64,000 nt of DNA, taken from Pistricoccus aurantiacus (GTDB lineage Bacteria; Pseudomonadota; Gammaproteobacteria; Pseudomonadales; Halomonadaceae). Positions within the stretch are counted from its first letter, which is position 1, and each line of letters opens with the position of its first letter. The notes under the pieces were generated by a model. The model was not told where the DNA came from. It saw only the letters and a program-made list of their open reading frames with translations, and ran no database searches. Made by a program: the position numbers and the translations under genes. The DNA is taken from assembly GCF_042682565.1 (NCBI RefSeq), contig NZ_JBHUIC010000005.1; one strand, written 5' to 3'. This document shows positions 29,375 to 37,985 of this stretch, one piece after another.

Positions 29375-30442
29375 TCACTCAGTCAGGACGAGCAGTTCAA
29401 CATTCAACTTATTTGCCATTTGGTACGCCGCTTTCGTGAAACCGTTTGAAGCTACTACTACACTGTTTTTGCAGTCGTAGTACAGAGCACCGGAGTGCGC
29501 TTGCATGACAGCGTCAACGCCTACGTTGCCTAAATAGTTCTTGCATTGTATGCCTACTAAGCCGCTGTTTGATTTTGCAATAAGGTCAATGCCAAAGTCG
29601 CTAGTGGCAGGGGTCTCGGTTACTGTATATCCTAGCTTTCGATATAGGTTAGCAACAAGGGATTCGAGGTGATTTCCGATTTCTACGTTAGTGGGAGTCG
29701 GCTCGCTAGCACCAGTCTCTAGGGCTAAAAGCTTGTCGATCATTCTAGCGACAATCAATATGCTGTGCTTTTTATCTTGAGCCAACTCTTTCTTGCATAC
29801 AGAATTTATACGCTTGTAATCATACTCACCGTTACTCAATTTTATTTTCTTATTTTTGAAGATAGCAGCAATATGAGGAATGTCAGAGAGGATGTCTCGA
29901 TGTGCGTCATAAACGCAATTTACTTCACTATAGAAACAGCAAGAAATGTTTACTAGATCTTCCCAGTCTTGCCTTTTTACAGTACCAGCCGACAGCTTAG
30001 AATCTATACGTTTCTTGAGCTTCAGGTAGCTAGCTGATGATTCTTCGTTCATAAAGTTCAGCATACCACCCGGAATATAGCCGTCCAAATCTATAGTAGA
30101 AAGAGTCAATGCAATAAAATCTTCTGCATTTTCTCCTGTACATTTCGATAACTTCTTCCCGGTTTCCCTTTTTATCTGCGCAACTCGTGCATTCAGCTCG
30201 TCGATTCCAATCGTTACTTTTGTTTTTTCTTCGTTGTACTTTCCAAGATACGTTACCCATGACGAGCCTTCCGATATTAAGCACCACACCTCATTTGCTT
30301 CAGTAGGCAGGTTTGAAAACCCATGCGTGAAATCGAAATAAAAATCCACAAATCTTTCGAGTTCGAGAACTTCGAAGCTACTAAGACAGGAGCTAACCAA
30401 CGGATTATAGTATGCCATGCTTATCTGCGTCCCAATAGACAT
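29375..30442 (-). CDS. Mrr-like restriction endonuclease domain protein
   Basis: 355 residues, AT-rich. The C-terminal about 110 residues form an Mrr-type PD-(D/E)xK nuclease: ESLVANLYRKLGYTV at the start, Asp in TSDFGIDLIAKS, the catalytic QCK in GLVGIQCKNYLG, then AHSGALYYDCKNSVVVAS. Mrr-like enzymes cut modified foreign DNA (type IV). The N-terminal 240 residues are not recognised and probably hold the recognition or regulatory part. It stands alone, next to restriction-system relics. The upstream 290 bases (30,443-30,734) are AT-rich with no other gene. Confidence 0.7.
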   Translation of the reverse strand: MSIGTQISMAYYNPLVSSCLSSFEVLELERFVDFYFDFTHGFSNLPTEANEVWCLISEGSSWVTYLGKYNEEKTKVTIGIDELNARVAQIKRETGKKLSKCTGENAEDFIALTLSTIDLDGYIPGGMLNFMNEESSASYLKLKKRIDSKLSAGTVKRQDWEDLVNISCCFYSEVNCVYDAHRDILSDIPHIAAIFKNKKIKLSNGEYDYKRINSVCKKELAQDKKHSILIVARMIDKLLALETGASEPTPTNVEIGNHLESLVANLYRKLGYTVTETPATSDFGIDLIAKSNSGLVGIQCKNYLGNVGVDAVMQAHSGALYYDCKNSVVVASNGFTKAAYQMANKLNVELLVLTE

Positions 30443-30734
30443 TAAAAATATTAATCAACATTCTGCGCTGGTAGATAGCCATTCTAGATAAGAGGTCATT
30501 TACCGAACACCTTATACGAAACACTAGAGCTCTACTTATCTGAAAGCAACTAATTTATTAAATTAAAATATTTTAATAAAAATAAATTTAATACCCTGCT
30601 TACTTATAGAATTTAAACTTACCCCTCAGACCATCAAAGAACGAATAACTGGCATGATTAAGATCATAAAAAACATGATGCCATTTTAATCTTTTCCTAT
30701 TTCTATTAAAGAATATTTATTAAGTTCAGCAGAC

Positions 30735-31058
30735 TCATTTTTTAAGTACAATACTATTGAAAAGGCGCTCGGATTTAAAGTATTTGCGGAATAGGTCGAG
30801 TTCGCCGCGAGAATTACCGGCGTCCTTAAGCTCCTGCCCGCGCAAGACTTTCTGACTCAATACCCGCTCGGAATTTCGGGGATTAGTTTTACAGGACGTT
30901 TCCCATCGCTCGGGCCAGACCTCTTTTTGATAGATGATCAGGTCCTCGTTATTACACGTGCTTGCCTGATAATGACCGCTCGCCTGCCCGAACTTCCAGC
31001 CGCCGATCGTCATCGCTTCGATGTTGTTCCCCCGAAACCTGGCCTCCCCGCTATCCAC
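30735..31058 (-). pseudogene. hsdR relic (internal deletion)
   Basis: The 107-codon frame is a collapsed type I restriction subunit. Residues 1-70 parallel the N-terminus of the intact HsdR at 39,480-42,752 (GGWKFGQASGHYQAS against GGWKTGSASGYDRAS; VWPERWETSCKTNPRNSERVL against AWPERWEKFCKANPRDPERVL). It then jumps to a segment that lies near residue 900 of the intact protein (GQELKDAGNSRGELDLFRK against EQELKDAGTSRDELDLFRK). All helicase and nuclease motifs are gone. Upstream non-coding DNA is also similar to that ahead of the intact hsdR. Confidence 0.85.
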
Positions 31059-31130
31059 CCTCTAATTTCCTACGCTTACCGTAACCATTTGTAACAGTTT
31101 AGCGCTTTGATTGAACAAGGAGAAGTCGAC

Positions 31131-31433
31131 TTAAGCCGATTGGTAACAGTAAGGATGAAGTTTTATCAGTGCTTGCTCGAGCCGTTGCAAGTCGCGGTGG
31201 TGTTTGTCGTGATGTATCTTATTGATGTTGTTAAGTTCCAAACGAATGGCGCTGGGGTTGGTCTGGTACGTCTGAGCGGCGGTAAAACCTCGGCCTTGAT
31301 GGACGCCAGCACGCGTCAGGCGTTTTGGCTTGGTGAGTGGAAGAATGATGAGGTCGTCCGGGGACTGCATGAAGTCGCCGCGCAGCAGATCCACCGCGAA
31401 CCAGCTACAGGACACATGATAGACAGCTCCCAT
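31131..31433 (-). pseudogene. hsdM relic (N-terminal fragment)
   Basis: Part of the 100-codon frame parallels the N-terminal region of the intact HsdM (VDLLRGDFMQSPDDLIILP against ADLLRGDFKQSQYGRIILP; then TAAQTYQTNP against TAAQTHQAKP). The methylase motifs (DPTAGTGGF, NPPF) are absent. It lies just upstream of the hsdR relic on the same strand, so the two are remains of one operon. Confidence 0.75.
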
Positions 31434-31573
31434 AGCGCGACTGCTCCGTGCTCAAGTTATTTCCTCTAGTTCCGATGTTACTGATTGAAGGGAAATATCG
31501 AGCCCGCCGAAGCAATTTAGCAAATACGAATCTTTACATCGGGTGGATGGCCCGTTACCGGAACCTTGTCACC

Positions 31574-33424
31574 ATGGCCACGTTCATTCCAGCACTCACC
31601 ACAATCCCTCGGATGACCCGTGGCGAGCGCCGTTTCGGTAGTCGGCTCGACAGTCTGCTGGAAGAGGACTATCTCGTCTGGTACGACATCCCGCTGGGAC
31701 GTCGGCGCCGTTATCCCGACTTCATCATTCTGCATCCCGCTCGTGGCCTTCTGTTTCTCGAGGTCAAGGACTGGAAGATCGAGACCATCCGCTCGATGAC
31801 TCCTGACAGCGTCGTGATCGATACCCAGACCGGGCGAAAGACGGTCAGCAACCCGCTGGCTCAGGCTCGCCAGTGCGCCTTTGCCGCCATCGATCAACTG
31901 AAGCGCGATCCTCAGTTGACCCAGACCGATGAGCGCTACCGCGGCAAGCTGTGCTTTCCCTATGGGCACGGCGTGGTCTTTCCCAATATCACTCGTCGGC
32001 AGTGGAACCAGGCCATTCCCGAGGCAGAGCAGGAGGCCCTGCTGCCCGCGCATCGCGTGATCTGCAAGGACGAGATGCTTACCACTGCCGACCCGGAGGC
32101 GTTCCAGCAGCGGCTCTGGGACATGTTCGACTACCGGTTCGGTGGGCAGCTCAGCGTCCCCCAGCTCGACCGGATCCGCTGGCAGCTCTTTCCCGAGGTG
32201 CGCATCGATGCCCCCACCCGGGATCTCTTCGGTGACGACGAGGCAGCGCAAGATGACCCGGCGAGGGATCTCGTTCCCGATATCGTCCGCGTCATGGATC
32301 TGCACCAGGAGCAGCTGGCCAGAAGCATGGGCGACGGCCACCGGGTCATTCATGGCGTCGCCGGCTCCGGCAAGACCCTGATACTCGGCTATCGCTGCCT
32401 GCATCTGGCCCAGGCCATCAACAAGCCGATTCTGGTGCTGTGTTTCAACATCACCCTGGCGGCACGCCTGCGCTGCTTCATTGCCGAGAAGGGAATCACC
32501 GAAAAGGTCAAGGTTCATCATTTCCATGAGTGGTGTGGCCTGCAGCTGAAGACCTATCATGTCGACCTGCTGGCGGGGAAAGCCCCCATCTGGGAGCGCC
32601 AGGTGGAAAGCGTCATCCAGGCCGTCGATCAATCACGCATTCCCCGGGCGCAATACGGCGCGGTGATGATCGATGAAGGCCACGATTTCGAGCAGGCCTG
32701 GCTCAAGCTGGTGGTGCAGATGATCGATCCTGACACCAACTCCCTGCTGCTGCTCTATGACGACGCCCAGTCCATTTATCAGAAGAGCTCGCTGAAATTT
32801 CCGCTTTCCTCCGCCGGGGTTCAGGCCCGCGGGCGCACCACCATCCTGAAGCTGAACTATCGGAACACCCGGGAAATCCTGACATTTGCCTATGATTTCG
32901 CCCAGGATTTTCTGAAAGCCCACGACTCCGATGACGACCATATCCCCCTGATCGCCCCGGAAGTGGCCGGGGTGAGTGGGCCCAGGCCGGCGTTTCGTCA
33001 CCTCGAAAGCCCCCAGGAGGAAGCGCGTTATCTGGTGCGCTGTATCCAGACCTGGCGCGACCAGGGCAGTGACTTGAACAGTATCGCGGTGGTCTATACC
33101 GGTAACTCGCAGGGACGACTTTTCCATGAAGCTCTGCAAGAAGCAGGCATCCCCAGCCGCTGTCTTCAACAGTCCGCCGACAAGCACAGCTACGACCCGC
33201 AGGCGGATGAGGTGGTGGTGCTCAGTCGCCAGAGCAGCAAGGGATTGGAGTTCGATACCGTACTGCTGTGCGGTCTCGGCGCGTTGAGTAACGACGAGGA
33301 GAGGCTAGCCCAGGAAGCACGCCTGCTCTATGTCGGCATGACCCGCGCTCGCCGCCGCCTGCTGGTAACCAGCTGCAAGGCGAACTGGTACACCCGGCGG
33401 CTAACAGAACTCGCCTCGGCCTGA
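31574..33424 (+). CDS. NERD-domain UvrD/Rep-like helicase
   Basis: About 616 residues. The N-terminal NERD nuclease-related domain has RRYPDFIILHP and LLFLEVKDWK, the expected D...ExK pattern. The helicase follows with Walker A GVAGSGKTLIL, motif II MIDEGHDF, LNYRNTREIL and a C-terminal VLSRQSSKGLEFDTVLL and LYVGMTRARRRL (motif VI). It is GC-rich like the host, unlike its AT-rich neighbours. Such proteins are single-gene nuclease-helicase systems often found in defence regions. The start at 31,574 is a judgement; in-frame starts at 31,547 and 31,448 exist and none has a strong ribosome-binding site. Confidence 0.85.
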   Translation: MATFIPALTTIPRMTRGERRFGSRLDSLLEEDYLVWYDIPLGRRRRYPDFIILHPARGLLFLEVKDWKIETIRSMTPDSVVIDTQTGRKTVSNPLAQARQCAFAAIDQLKRDPQLTQTDERYRGKLCFPYGHGVVFPNITRRQWNQAIPEAEQEALLPAHRVICKDEMLTTADPEAFQQRLWDMFDYRFGGQLSVPQLDRIRWQLFPEVRIDAPTRDLFGDDEAAQDDPARDLVPDIVRVMDLHQEQLARSMGDGHRVIHGVAGSGKTLILGYRCLHLAQAINKPILVLCFNITLAARLRCFIAEKGITEKVKVHHFHEWCGLQLKTYHVDLLAGKAPIWERQVESVIQAVDQSRIPRAQYGAVMIDEGHDFEQAWLKLVVQMIDPDTNSLLLLYDDAQSIYQKSSLKFPLSSAGVQARGRTTILKLNYRNTREILTFAYDFAQDFLKAHDSDDDHIPLIAPEVAGVSGPRPAFRHLESPQEEARYLVRCIQTWRDQGSDLNSIAVVYTGNSQGRLFHEALQEAGIPSRCLQQSADKHSYDPQADEVVVLSRQSSKGLEFDTVLLCGLGALSNDEERLAQEARLLYVGMTRARRRLLVTSCKANWYTRRLTELASA

Positions 33425-33982
33425 TGGAAGCAGCCTTCAAGAGGGATAATGGGCCCAGCGGCACAATGCACGACATGGGTCTATGGCGAAGGCATACCGA
33501 ACTGGCTGGTCAAGTTGCCGCTGAACTCACCCTTGGAAACGCGCCCCGCGACCCTCTTCTCCGATCCGGCGCTCGGTCTCACCAGGGGCGACGCCGACGC
33601 TGTAACCACCCATGGCGTAAACGCCTCGACCCGCAGGAATTCAATCTTAGAAGCGGCGACCGTGCTCTGGTCAAGGCGGCAGGATGCACCCGAGCGCATA
33701 TGACTCAGACATCTTGAGCAGCCTGCAAAGCATCCGTGGTATCCAGGCTGCCACTGTTAGAAAACGCAGGGCAACCTTACACCTCAGGCGGATCAATCAG
33801 TCGTCGCAACATCTCGATATCAGAGGTGTTACAAGGGATGATCATATGGTTGGGCTGCTGGACAGACGGGTCGGGCGCTGATGCTAGTCTTGAACTTGGA
33901 GATGGTGAAACGACTGTACGTCGAGGAAAGGAGGCCGGAGTAACGATCCGGCTAAACGCAAGTCAGTCAACGGCGCAAGTCC
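33425..33982. other. No convincing gene
   Basis: About 560 bases without a supported gene; open frames here have atypical composition and no recognisable domain. One short minus-strand stretch (about 33,800-33,860, MIIPCNTSDIEMLRRLIDPP then stop) reads like the 3' end of a lost gene, but too little remains to identify it. Confidence 0.4.
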
Positions 33983-34819
33983 ATGTTACGTATACTGCTA
34001 TGGCTGCTACTGGGTTATGTAATACTGGTAGTGGTGGCCTATGCCTTCCAGGATCGGCTGCTGTATCTGCCCCAGGCGCGTGAGCACGTGGCCACGCCGG
34101 CGGACATCGGCCTGGTCTGGGAATCGGTCAAGCTGCACACCGACGATGGGTTGACGCTGGATGCCTGGTGGGTGCCAGCCGAGACACCGCGTGGCAACCT
34201 GCTGTTTTTCCATGGCAATGCCGGCAACATCTCGCATCGCTTGGCGTCGATAGAGCAGTTCCACCGGCTCGGGCTCTCGGTATTGATCGTCGACTATCGC
34301 GGCTACGGCAAGAGCGAGGGGCGTCCCTCCGAGACGGGTACGGCCCGTGATGCCCGCGCCGCTTGGCGCTGGCTGCGCGAGACACGTGGCATCGAGCCGG
34401 GAAAGATCGTGATTTTCGGCCGCTCGCTGGGGGCGGCGGTCGCCGCCGAGCTGGCCCGGGAGCTGAAGCAGAAGGCCAGGCCCGCGGCACTGATCCTTGA
34501 GTCGTCTTTCACTTCGGTGCCGGCGTTGGCCCAGCGGCTCTACCCTTTTTTGCCGACTCGCTGGCTGACACGCTTCGAATATGACGCCACTGCCTACGTC
34601 AAGGAGGTCGAGGCGCCGGTGCTGGTGATCCACAGCCATGAGGACGACATCATTCCGTTCGCCGAGGGTGAGGCCGTCCATGCGGCGGCCCCCGAGCCCA
34701 AGCGCATGCTGATAATCGGCGGCAGCCACAACACTGGGTTCCTGGAGAGCGAGTCGGCCTATCTGGAAGGGATCGATGCCTTCCTGCGCGAACTGGCGAA
34801 GTTGCCACGACTGCGTTGA
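33983..34819 (+). CDS. Membrane-anchored alpha/beta hydrolase (Bem46/ABHD13-like)
   Basis: 278 residues. An N-terminal hydrophobic anchor (LLWLLLGYVILVVVAYAF) is followed by an alpha/beta hydrolase: oxyanion region FFHGNAGNISHR, YRGYGKSEG, nucleophile Ser in FGRSLGAA, acid in HSHEDDIIPF and catalytic His in GGSHNTGF. The order and motifs match the Bem46/YfhR group, whose substrates are unknown. It ends about 165 bases before the left boundary of the tRNA-linked island, so it may be the last resident gene on that side. Confidence 0.9.
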   Translation: MLRILLWLLLGYVILVVVAYAFQDRLLYLPQAREHVATPADIGLVWESVKLHTDDGLTLDAWWVPAETPRGNLLFFHGNAGNISHRLASIEQFHRLGLSVLIVDYRGYGKSEGRPSETGTARDARAAWRWLRETRGIEPGKIVIFGRSLGAAVAAELARELKQKARPAALILESSFTSVPALAQRLYPFLPTRWLTRFEYDATAYVKEVEAPVLVIHSHEDDIIPFAEGEAVHAAAPEPKRMLIIGGSHNTGFLESESAYLEGIDAFLRELAKLPRLR

Positions 34820-34983
34820 ACGCCGTTCGAGTTTGGCAAGCGCATAGGGAAGAGAAGGGCTGGAAGCTGCCGCTGCCGAAGGCAGGGTAGCGGGATTCCA
34901 CTAGCGCTTCGCAGCAAGTGAGTATTCTTTTCGCTGGCGCTGCAAGTGAAGAGGAAGGAAAGTACGTAAAGTGCTGATTTCAT

Positions 34984-35029
34984 TGGTGGGCCCAGCAGGA
35001 CTCGAACCTGCGACCAAGGGATTATGAGT
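34984..35029. repeat. attL: 46-bp copy of the tRNA-Ile 3' half
   Basis: Identical for 46 bases to 58,530-58,575, the 3' half (anticodon stem to CCA) of the intact tRNA gene, in the same orientation. It has no 5' half, so it is not a functional tRNA. It marks the left end of the integrated island. Confidence 0.95.
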
Positions 35030-35640
35030 TCGCTTTTAAAACAATAAGTTACTGACACACAAGGAAAAGCAGCCGTAATCGAGCGAAAGGTACAGTTCTT
35101 TCGAATCAGTAACTTAGCGAAAGCTAAGGATAGCACACGAAGCTGGTGTGTGTACCGCTGGTGTACCGTTTGAAGCGTTCTCGAAATCGGCCGCCGCAAA
35201 CCTCTCGATGAGATCCTAGGAAATTGGGGTACGCGCCCCCCCGCTCCACCGATGGCGATATGGAACCGCAAGATGCTTAAGGTAGTGACCGTGGTATCCG
35301 GTATCGCTCGATCCCGTACTAGTCACTGCTGACCGACAAGGCCTCCGGTGAAGCATGAACACAAAGAGTAATTGCTATGACAACATTTATGCCAAGAGTT
35401 TTTTACAAAACGTCACGGTCGAAGGGATCCAGGCGAGCGGTTCGAGACTCGAAAAGCAATTCGCTGGCAGGCGTTTGGACACATCGAAATGTACTGAAAC
35501 CGACAACCCCAGCCTAGTGCGATTGGCCAATTAGCCTTGAGGACTTTGAAGCCCGAATGCTCGTTTAGATCGACGTCCACGATGATTGGATAAGATCGCT
35601 TCGGGCATACCGTGCATGGACTAGATAAGGTATTCAGAAT
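35030..35640. other. Intergenic region inside the island's left end
   Basis: No supported gene. It holds an 11-bp perfect inverted repeat (TAAGTTACTGA at 35,045-35,055 and TCAGTAACTTA at 35,106-35,116) close to attL, which could be an integrase or excisionase arm site. A segment ending in CGCTCCACCG near 35,255 looks superficially like a tRNA 3' end but does not fold convincingly. Confidence 0.4.
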
Positions 35641-35673
35641 ACAATAGGATCATTGAGGAAGCGCCTTAGCGGC

Positions 35674-35940
35674 AAAAAATAACTTCTATGACTCTTCTGG
35701 CCATCCTCTTGTACTTAACCATAAAGTACTCTTTTCTGAAGACAGTAGAGTGACATTCACTGAAGTGGAAAGGTATGACAGACAGCCTCAGCATCAGGTG
35801 TGTGGAGCAAGCCATAATGTTTATGGGTTACCCCTCAACTTCTCCTCGAAACAATAATCTTGCGGACTATTCTTTGAGTGAAGTGAGAAATTTCACGCAG
35901 AGCATGATATAAAGCAATATTGGCTGCCTGCCACAAAATG
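35674..35940 (-). ncRNA. Candidate DRT3 non-coding RNA
   Basis: A gene-free but structure-rich stretch just downstream of drt3b on the same strand. Visible short hairpins: CCATAA-TGT-TTATGG (35,812-35,826), GGGT-T-ACCC (35,825-35,833), GTACTT-aaccata-AAGTAC (35,711-35,729) and GTGA-gaaatt-TCAC (35,883-35,896). On the minus strand an unpaired-looking CACACAC lies at 35,804-35,798 right after the first hairpin, and a six-T run lies at 35,679-35,674. DRT type 3 systems are known to include an ncRNA; placing it here is inference, and both ends are guesses. Confidence 0.4.
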
Positions 35941-35951
35941 AAATTACCACG

Positions 35952-37985
35952 TCAGTATGGTCTTTTCAATGCCTTTCTCTCTAGAGATTTTATCAGATCC
36001 ACATCCTTCCACTTTACAAACCAGTAAGTTTGTGAAAGCTGCTCCAATAACACTTCAAAATTAAAAGCATCCGCATCTAATTTACTTTCAAACTTTTTTA
36101 AATAATCACTAAGCATCTTCTTTTTAGTAAAATCATCAACAAAAGGGCAGCACAAAAGGTCTAAAAATAAATAAATCGACTCAGAATCTTTCTCTAGATT
36201 AAAACCCTTTTTATATATCCTATTAATTGCAAATTCGATTATTTCATCTCTCTCACTAACATATTCATCACGATCTTGAAAATAGTACAAAAGGCATACA
36301 ATATCAAAGTAGGTTACATCCTCTGGATCGGCCTTGCTAAAAGACAACTTGTCCTTAGGAATGGTGTAATTATCACCAAACCCGCTGGTAGCAATAATAA
36401 TATTTAATCTTTCCAAAGAAATATAACCATTACGATCATCATTTTTCTCTCTATCAAATTTAAGCTTTTCTACATTTGACATTACCACGGACCTGTAAGC
36501 AGCAACGTGCCGCTTCAAATTTCTATTTGAAAATTGATCGATTACGACTATCGTTCTTGCAACTTTTTCAGAAGCGGACACTGATGGACTTACGCTATAA
36601 AAGAAGAAAACAAGCCTTATCAAAATTAAAAAGGCGTCCCTTACTTTCAACCCTAAATCAGAGTCAACCTTCTCTTCCTGAGAATAGTTTTTATAATTTT
36701 CAACTAAGCGTAAAATTCGTTTATAAATAACACCTATAATATAAGGAGAAACTTCTGAGTACTCAACCCCTTCATTCCCCATCATTATTTTTATTTTATT
36801 TATGAATTTTTGCTCAAACTTATCCGATCTATTTATCTTATTTGGATAAATAATCCTTCTATCCGGCTTGCTTTTCTGTGTAAAAAGTGACTGCTGTAGG
36901 TCTGAAACAGCATCATTAACACCAACAACCACTCTAGACTTGTAAGTAAAAAAAGGCCTCTCATGCTTGTCTATTTTCTTCTCATTTAAATAAAGATTAT
37001 AAAGAGAAAGGTTGTCCTCTATCTCATTGTAGACCCTCTTTGCCACATCAGTACTTTTAGCAAAAATCACATAATCATCAACATATCTCACAATTTCGTA
37101 ACTACTACCAAAATATAGCCCATACTTCTTCTGAAGACTTTTTTCTACCTTGTGATCTATATCTTGGAATATTATTTCTGCAAACACTCTACTAAATTCA
37201 GCTCCGACAGGAATTCCATTTGTCTCGTTGTTATTACTTCTTTGCATCACAGTATCGATCCTTTGGCAGAATTGATTGCTGTGATTTACATATTTTTTAA
37301 CATACTCCTTATGCTTTATAGCCCACGAGACTGTATGTGTATATATAGTATCGAAACAGTTTGCGACATCCATAAACCACATTTGCGAAAACCGCTTCTC
37401 TAAGTCAAAGTATCTAGCTGAACTAAAAAACTTATACAGTCTATCGTAACCACCATAGCTGAAAAATGATGAGGCGTGCTTTCTCTTAAGATCGTCTTCT
37501 AATGTCTCTATATTTATTTCTTTATACTTGTTTGTGATTTTTTCGTCTTTATCATAAAATGAACTACCAACTTTGAATGGTCTTCTTATAGAATAAGAGC
37601 TTATTCCACAAAGATATACAATCGCATTAGCAAAATCTTTATATACATCACAATAATTTTTTTGCGCCCTTGGGTGGATCAAAGATAACGTTCTTAAGCT
37701 ATTTTCATTTTTTATTATTTTATATTTCATTGGATAACTTTGCTGATTTTGCTTCTGAAAAGCTTCCTCTTTTTTTATAGCAGTATTTTCACTAGGTGCT
37801 ATCAAATTTAAATAAAGAGACCTTACAATATTAAAACTTGAACACTCCTTACCTATAACCTTGTGATGATTAATATAGTAGCCATCATTAGAGAAAATTA
37901 TTGGAACATCTGAGGGCAAAGTATCCGTTAGAACAGCTCTCATAAAATCTTTTTTATCTAGCTTTATCTTCCTTGTCTTACTCAT
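35952..37985 (-). CDS. drt3b: Antiviral reverse transcriptase Drt3b (UG8-like)
   Basis: About 677 residues, strongly AT-rich. Reverse transcriptase motifs in order: motif A WFMDVANCFDTIYTH, motif B NGIPVGAEFSRVFAEI, motif C VRYVDDYVIF with the YVDD catalytic Asp pair, then LNEKKIDKHE. The region after about residue 400 is a long helical domain without known motifs. Being the second of two coupled reverse transcriptases, and about 680 residues long, it fits Drt3b of defence-associated reverse transcriptase type 3. Its ATG overlaps the drt3a stop as ATGA; an ATG 6 bases earlier is possible. Assignment rests on architecture and length, not on a database hit. Confidence 0.78.
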   Translation of the reverse strand: MSKTRKIKLDKKDFMRAVLTDTLPSDVPIIFSNDGYYINHHKVIGKECSSFNIVRSLYLNLIAPSENTAIKKEEAFQKQNQQSYPMKYKIIKNENSLRTLSLIHPRAQKNYCDVYKDFANAIVYLCGISSYSIRRPFKVGSSFYDKDEKITNKYKEINIETLEDDLKRKHASSFFSYGGYDRLYKFFSSARYFDLEKRFSQMWFMDVANCFDTIYTHTVSWAIKHKEYVKKYVNHSNQFCQRIDTVMQRSNNNETNGIPVGAEFSRVFAEIIFQDIDHKVEKSLQKKYGLYFGSSYEIVRYVDDYVIFAKSTDVAKRVYNEIEDNLSLYNLYLNEKKIDKHERPFFTYKSRVVVGVNDAVSDLQQSLFTQKSKPDRRIIYPNKINRSDKFEQKFINKIKIMMGNEGVEYSEVSPYIIGVIYKRILRLVENYKNYSQEEKVDSDLGLKVRDAFLILIRLVFFFYSVSPSVSASEKVARTIVVIDQFSNRNLKRHVAAYRSVVMSNVEKLKFDREKNDDRNGYISLERLNIIIATSGFGDNYTIPKDKLSFSKADPEDVTYFDIVCLLYYFQDRDEYVSERDEIIEFAINRIYKKGFNLEKDSESIYLFLDLLCCPFVDDFTKKKMLSDYLKKFESKLDADAFNFEVLLEQLSQTYWFVKWKDVDLIKSLERKALKRPY

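Noticed and set aside
33424..33717. 97-codon frame after the NERD helicase
   Set aside because: Composition atypical, no domain, several overlapping frames of equal length; treated as non-coding.
34984..35029. A tRNA-Ile or tRNA-Met gene at the left end
   Set aside because: Only the 3' half is present; there is no D arm or 5' acceptor strand. It is an attachment-site copy.
35205..35260. Second tRNA or tmRNA 3' end (…CGCTCCACCG)
   Set aside because: The T-loop consensus is missing and no full cloverleaf or tmRNA can be built around it.
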